This document shows positions 5,169 to 6,189 of a stretch of 6,189 nucleotides of DNA, piece after piece. The stretch is taken from NCBI GenBank assembly GCA_029565815.1, contig JAKQNL010000003.1, forward strand, positions 1 through 6,189, in the 5' to 3' direction. Under the pieces are notes generated by a model. It was not told the origin of the DNA. It ran no database searches and was given only the letters and a program-made list of their open reading frames with translations. How positions within the stretch are numbered: position 1 is the first letter of the stretch; every line of letters begins with the position of its first letter. This DNA is from Spirochaetota bacterium. GTDB lineage: Bacteria > Spirochaetota > Spirochaetia > Treponematales > UBA12059. The translations under genes and the position numbers were made by a program.

Positions 5169-6189
5169 ATGTTCCAGCCGCCTTTTTGTCCCTACCAGCA
5201 CTGTACCGTACACACAAAACCGCCTGACCTGAAGTGGTGGCAGCATTACGGCTACCATTGGTCTAAAGTCCATGGTTCGGTGCCACGATTTCTATGCAAG
5301 CACTGCGGGCACACGTTTTCGGTACAGACATTTTCTGTTCACTTCTATACCAAGCGCATTATAGAGCTGGCCGATTTGGAGCGGCGCGTTTCATCCTCGA
5401 TGAGCATTCGGGCATTGAGCCGCGATTTTAGATGCACGGAAGACACTATCCTGAACCGGCTCGACCGCATCGCTCGACAAGGCATTGCGCTTCATTGCAG
5501 TCTGCGACCTAAGGCAGATCCTACAGAGCGCTTGTGTTTCGACGGGTTAGTTTCATTCGACCGATCACAGTACCACCCAAACGACATCGGCATTTCCATC
5601 ACCGCAGGCTCGAGGTTTGTCCTGGGTTTGAGCCACGCGAGTACCAGGCGATCGGGTAGGATGACTCCATATCAAAAGGAACAACGCAATCGCATTGACA
5701 AACTCGCTGTGTACGAAAATCATGCCATCGAGCGATCGCTTACCGAGCACCTGGACATGATCCAGCTTGAGCGGCCGCACAGCGCCATCCATCCGCTCAT
5801 CCTGAGTACTGATGAAAAGCACGACTATGTGCGTGCGGTCATGCGCCACGCCCTGTATCGAGAGCAAGACAACGAGCACCGCATGATCCACCAGCGGGTG
5901 CCATCAACGTATGCGAGAACGCAGGCTAATCCGCTCTCTGCATCAAACTACTATGACCGTGAAGTAAGGAAAGATCAGGCTCACCATAGACGAGAAACCG
6001 TGTGTTTTGCCCGCGATGCAGCCACCGGGATGAGCCGCTTGTACGTGCACATGGTGTACCACAACTACGAAAAACACTATCGAATCAACCAGCCTGATCG
6101 TGTTACCAAAACAGCTGCTGAGGTAGCAGGCATCCCGGGCACGGACATACGCTTATTGCGGAAGCAGTTTTTCACACAGCGTGCGTTCC
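5169..6189 (+). CDS. IS1/IS1595-like zinc-ribbon DDE transposase (3' partial, runs off the window)
   Basis: The frame is open from the ATG at 5169 to the right edge: 340 residues with no stop. The N-terminus carries a zinc-ribbon: Cys7 and Cys12 (CPYQHC) with Cys43 and Cys46 (CKHCG), followed by TFSVQTFS. A helix-turn-helix follows at about 79-104 (SIRALSRDF...TEDTILNRLDRIARQ). The catalytic region has candidate acidic residues Asp125 (FDGLVSF), Asp215 (LSTDEKHDY) and Glu265 (YYDREVRKD), then the basic HHRRETVCFAR (272-282) and HNYEKHYRIN (298-307), which parallel the C-terminal part of IS1 transposases. Known for the family: these enzymes move insertion elements by a DDE metal mechanism. The start is supported by a strong AAAGGAG site. 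Codon use differs from the operon: CGA is a frequent Arg codon (nine uses against one in the kinase gene) and ATA is rare for Ile. This indicates separate origin. The exact IS family cannot be fixed without the ends of the element; a domesticated DDE protein is an alternative. Confidence 0.75.
   Translation, partial: MFQPPFCPYQHCTVHTKPPDLKWWQHYGYHWSKVHGSVPRFLCKHCGHTFSVQTFSVHFYTKRIIELADLERRVSSSMSIRALSRDFRCTEDTILNRLDRIARQGIALHCSLRPKADPTERLCFDGLVSFDRSQYHPNDIGISITAGSRFVLGLSHASTRRSGRMTPYQKEQRNRIDKLAVYENHAIERSLTEHLDMIQLERPHSAIHPLILSTDEKHDYVRAVMRHALYREQDNEHRMIHQRVPSTYARTQANPLSASNYYDREVRKDQAHHRRETVCFARDAATGMSRLYVHMVYHNYEKHYRINQPDRVTKTAAEVAGIPGTDIRLLRKQFFTQRAF

Noticed and set aside
5731..5740. AGCGATCGCT palindrome, resembling the HIP1 octamer of cyanobacteria
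   Set aside because: It is a single occurrence within a coding region; one 10-bp palindrome in 6 kb is weak evidence for a functional site or for a cyanobacterial host.
5565..5891. Antisense open frame (108 codons, - strand) inside the transposase-like gene
   Set aside because: The + strand frame is open for 340 codons with zinc-ribbon and DDE-like motifs and a strong ribosome-binding site, so the antisense frame is a shadow.

Overview
The window looks like a piece of a moderately GC-rich, Gram-negative-type chromosome, most likely a spirochaete of the Treponema or related lineages. That assignment is inference. It rests on the style of the proteins (an outer-membrane barrel fused to a CsgG/FlgT-like region, a membrane-anchored Ser/Thr kinase, short TPR proteins), frequent ATA isoleucine codons, and the resemblance of the transposase at the right end to elements I associate with spirochaetes. 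No rRNA or other taxonomic marker is present.

Positions 1-5051 hold six genes packed head to tail on the + strand and probably co-transcribed. In order they are: the 3' part of a surface protein with a C-terminal beta-barrel (1-1263); a PspA-like coiled-coil protein (1276-1788); a cytoplasmic glycerophosphodiester phosphodiesterase (1793-2584); a multi-pass membrane protein of unknown function (2581-3132); a four-repeat TPR protein (3145-3633); and a transmembrane Ser/Thr protein kinase (3630-5051). Gaps are at most 12 nt. Two junctions (phosphodiesterase/membrane protein and TPR/kinase) are ATGA overlaps, which suggests translational coupling. No promoter is visible; transcription must start left of the window.

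Positions 5052-5168 are a short intergenic region with no convincing terminator. It contains an inverted repeat that flanks the ribosome-binding site of the next gene. From 5169 to the right edge an open frame continues off the window. It encodes a zinc-ribbon, helix-turn-helix, DDE-type transposase-like protein related to the IS1/IS1595 grade of elements. Its codon use (CGA for Arg, ATC/ATT for Ile) differs sharply from the operon, as expected for a mobile element that landed just downstream of the kinase gene.

As a working picture, the operon links an envelope surface protein, a PspA-like coiled coil, a phospholipid-headgroup hydrolase, a membrane protein, a TPR adaptor and a membrane-tethered kinase. 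Together these could form an envelope-sensing or lipid-turnover module. Only the phosphodiesterase, TPR and kinase identities are firm; the joint role is inference from gene order.
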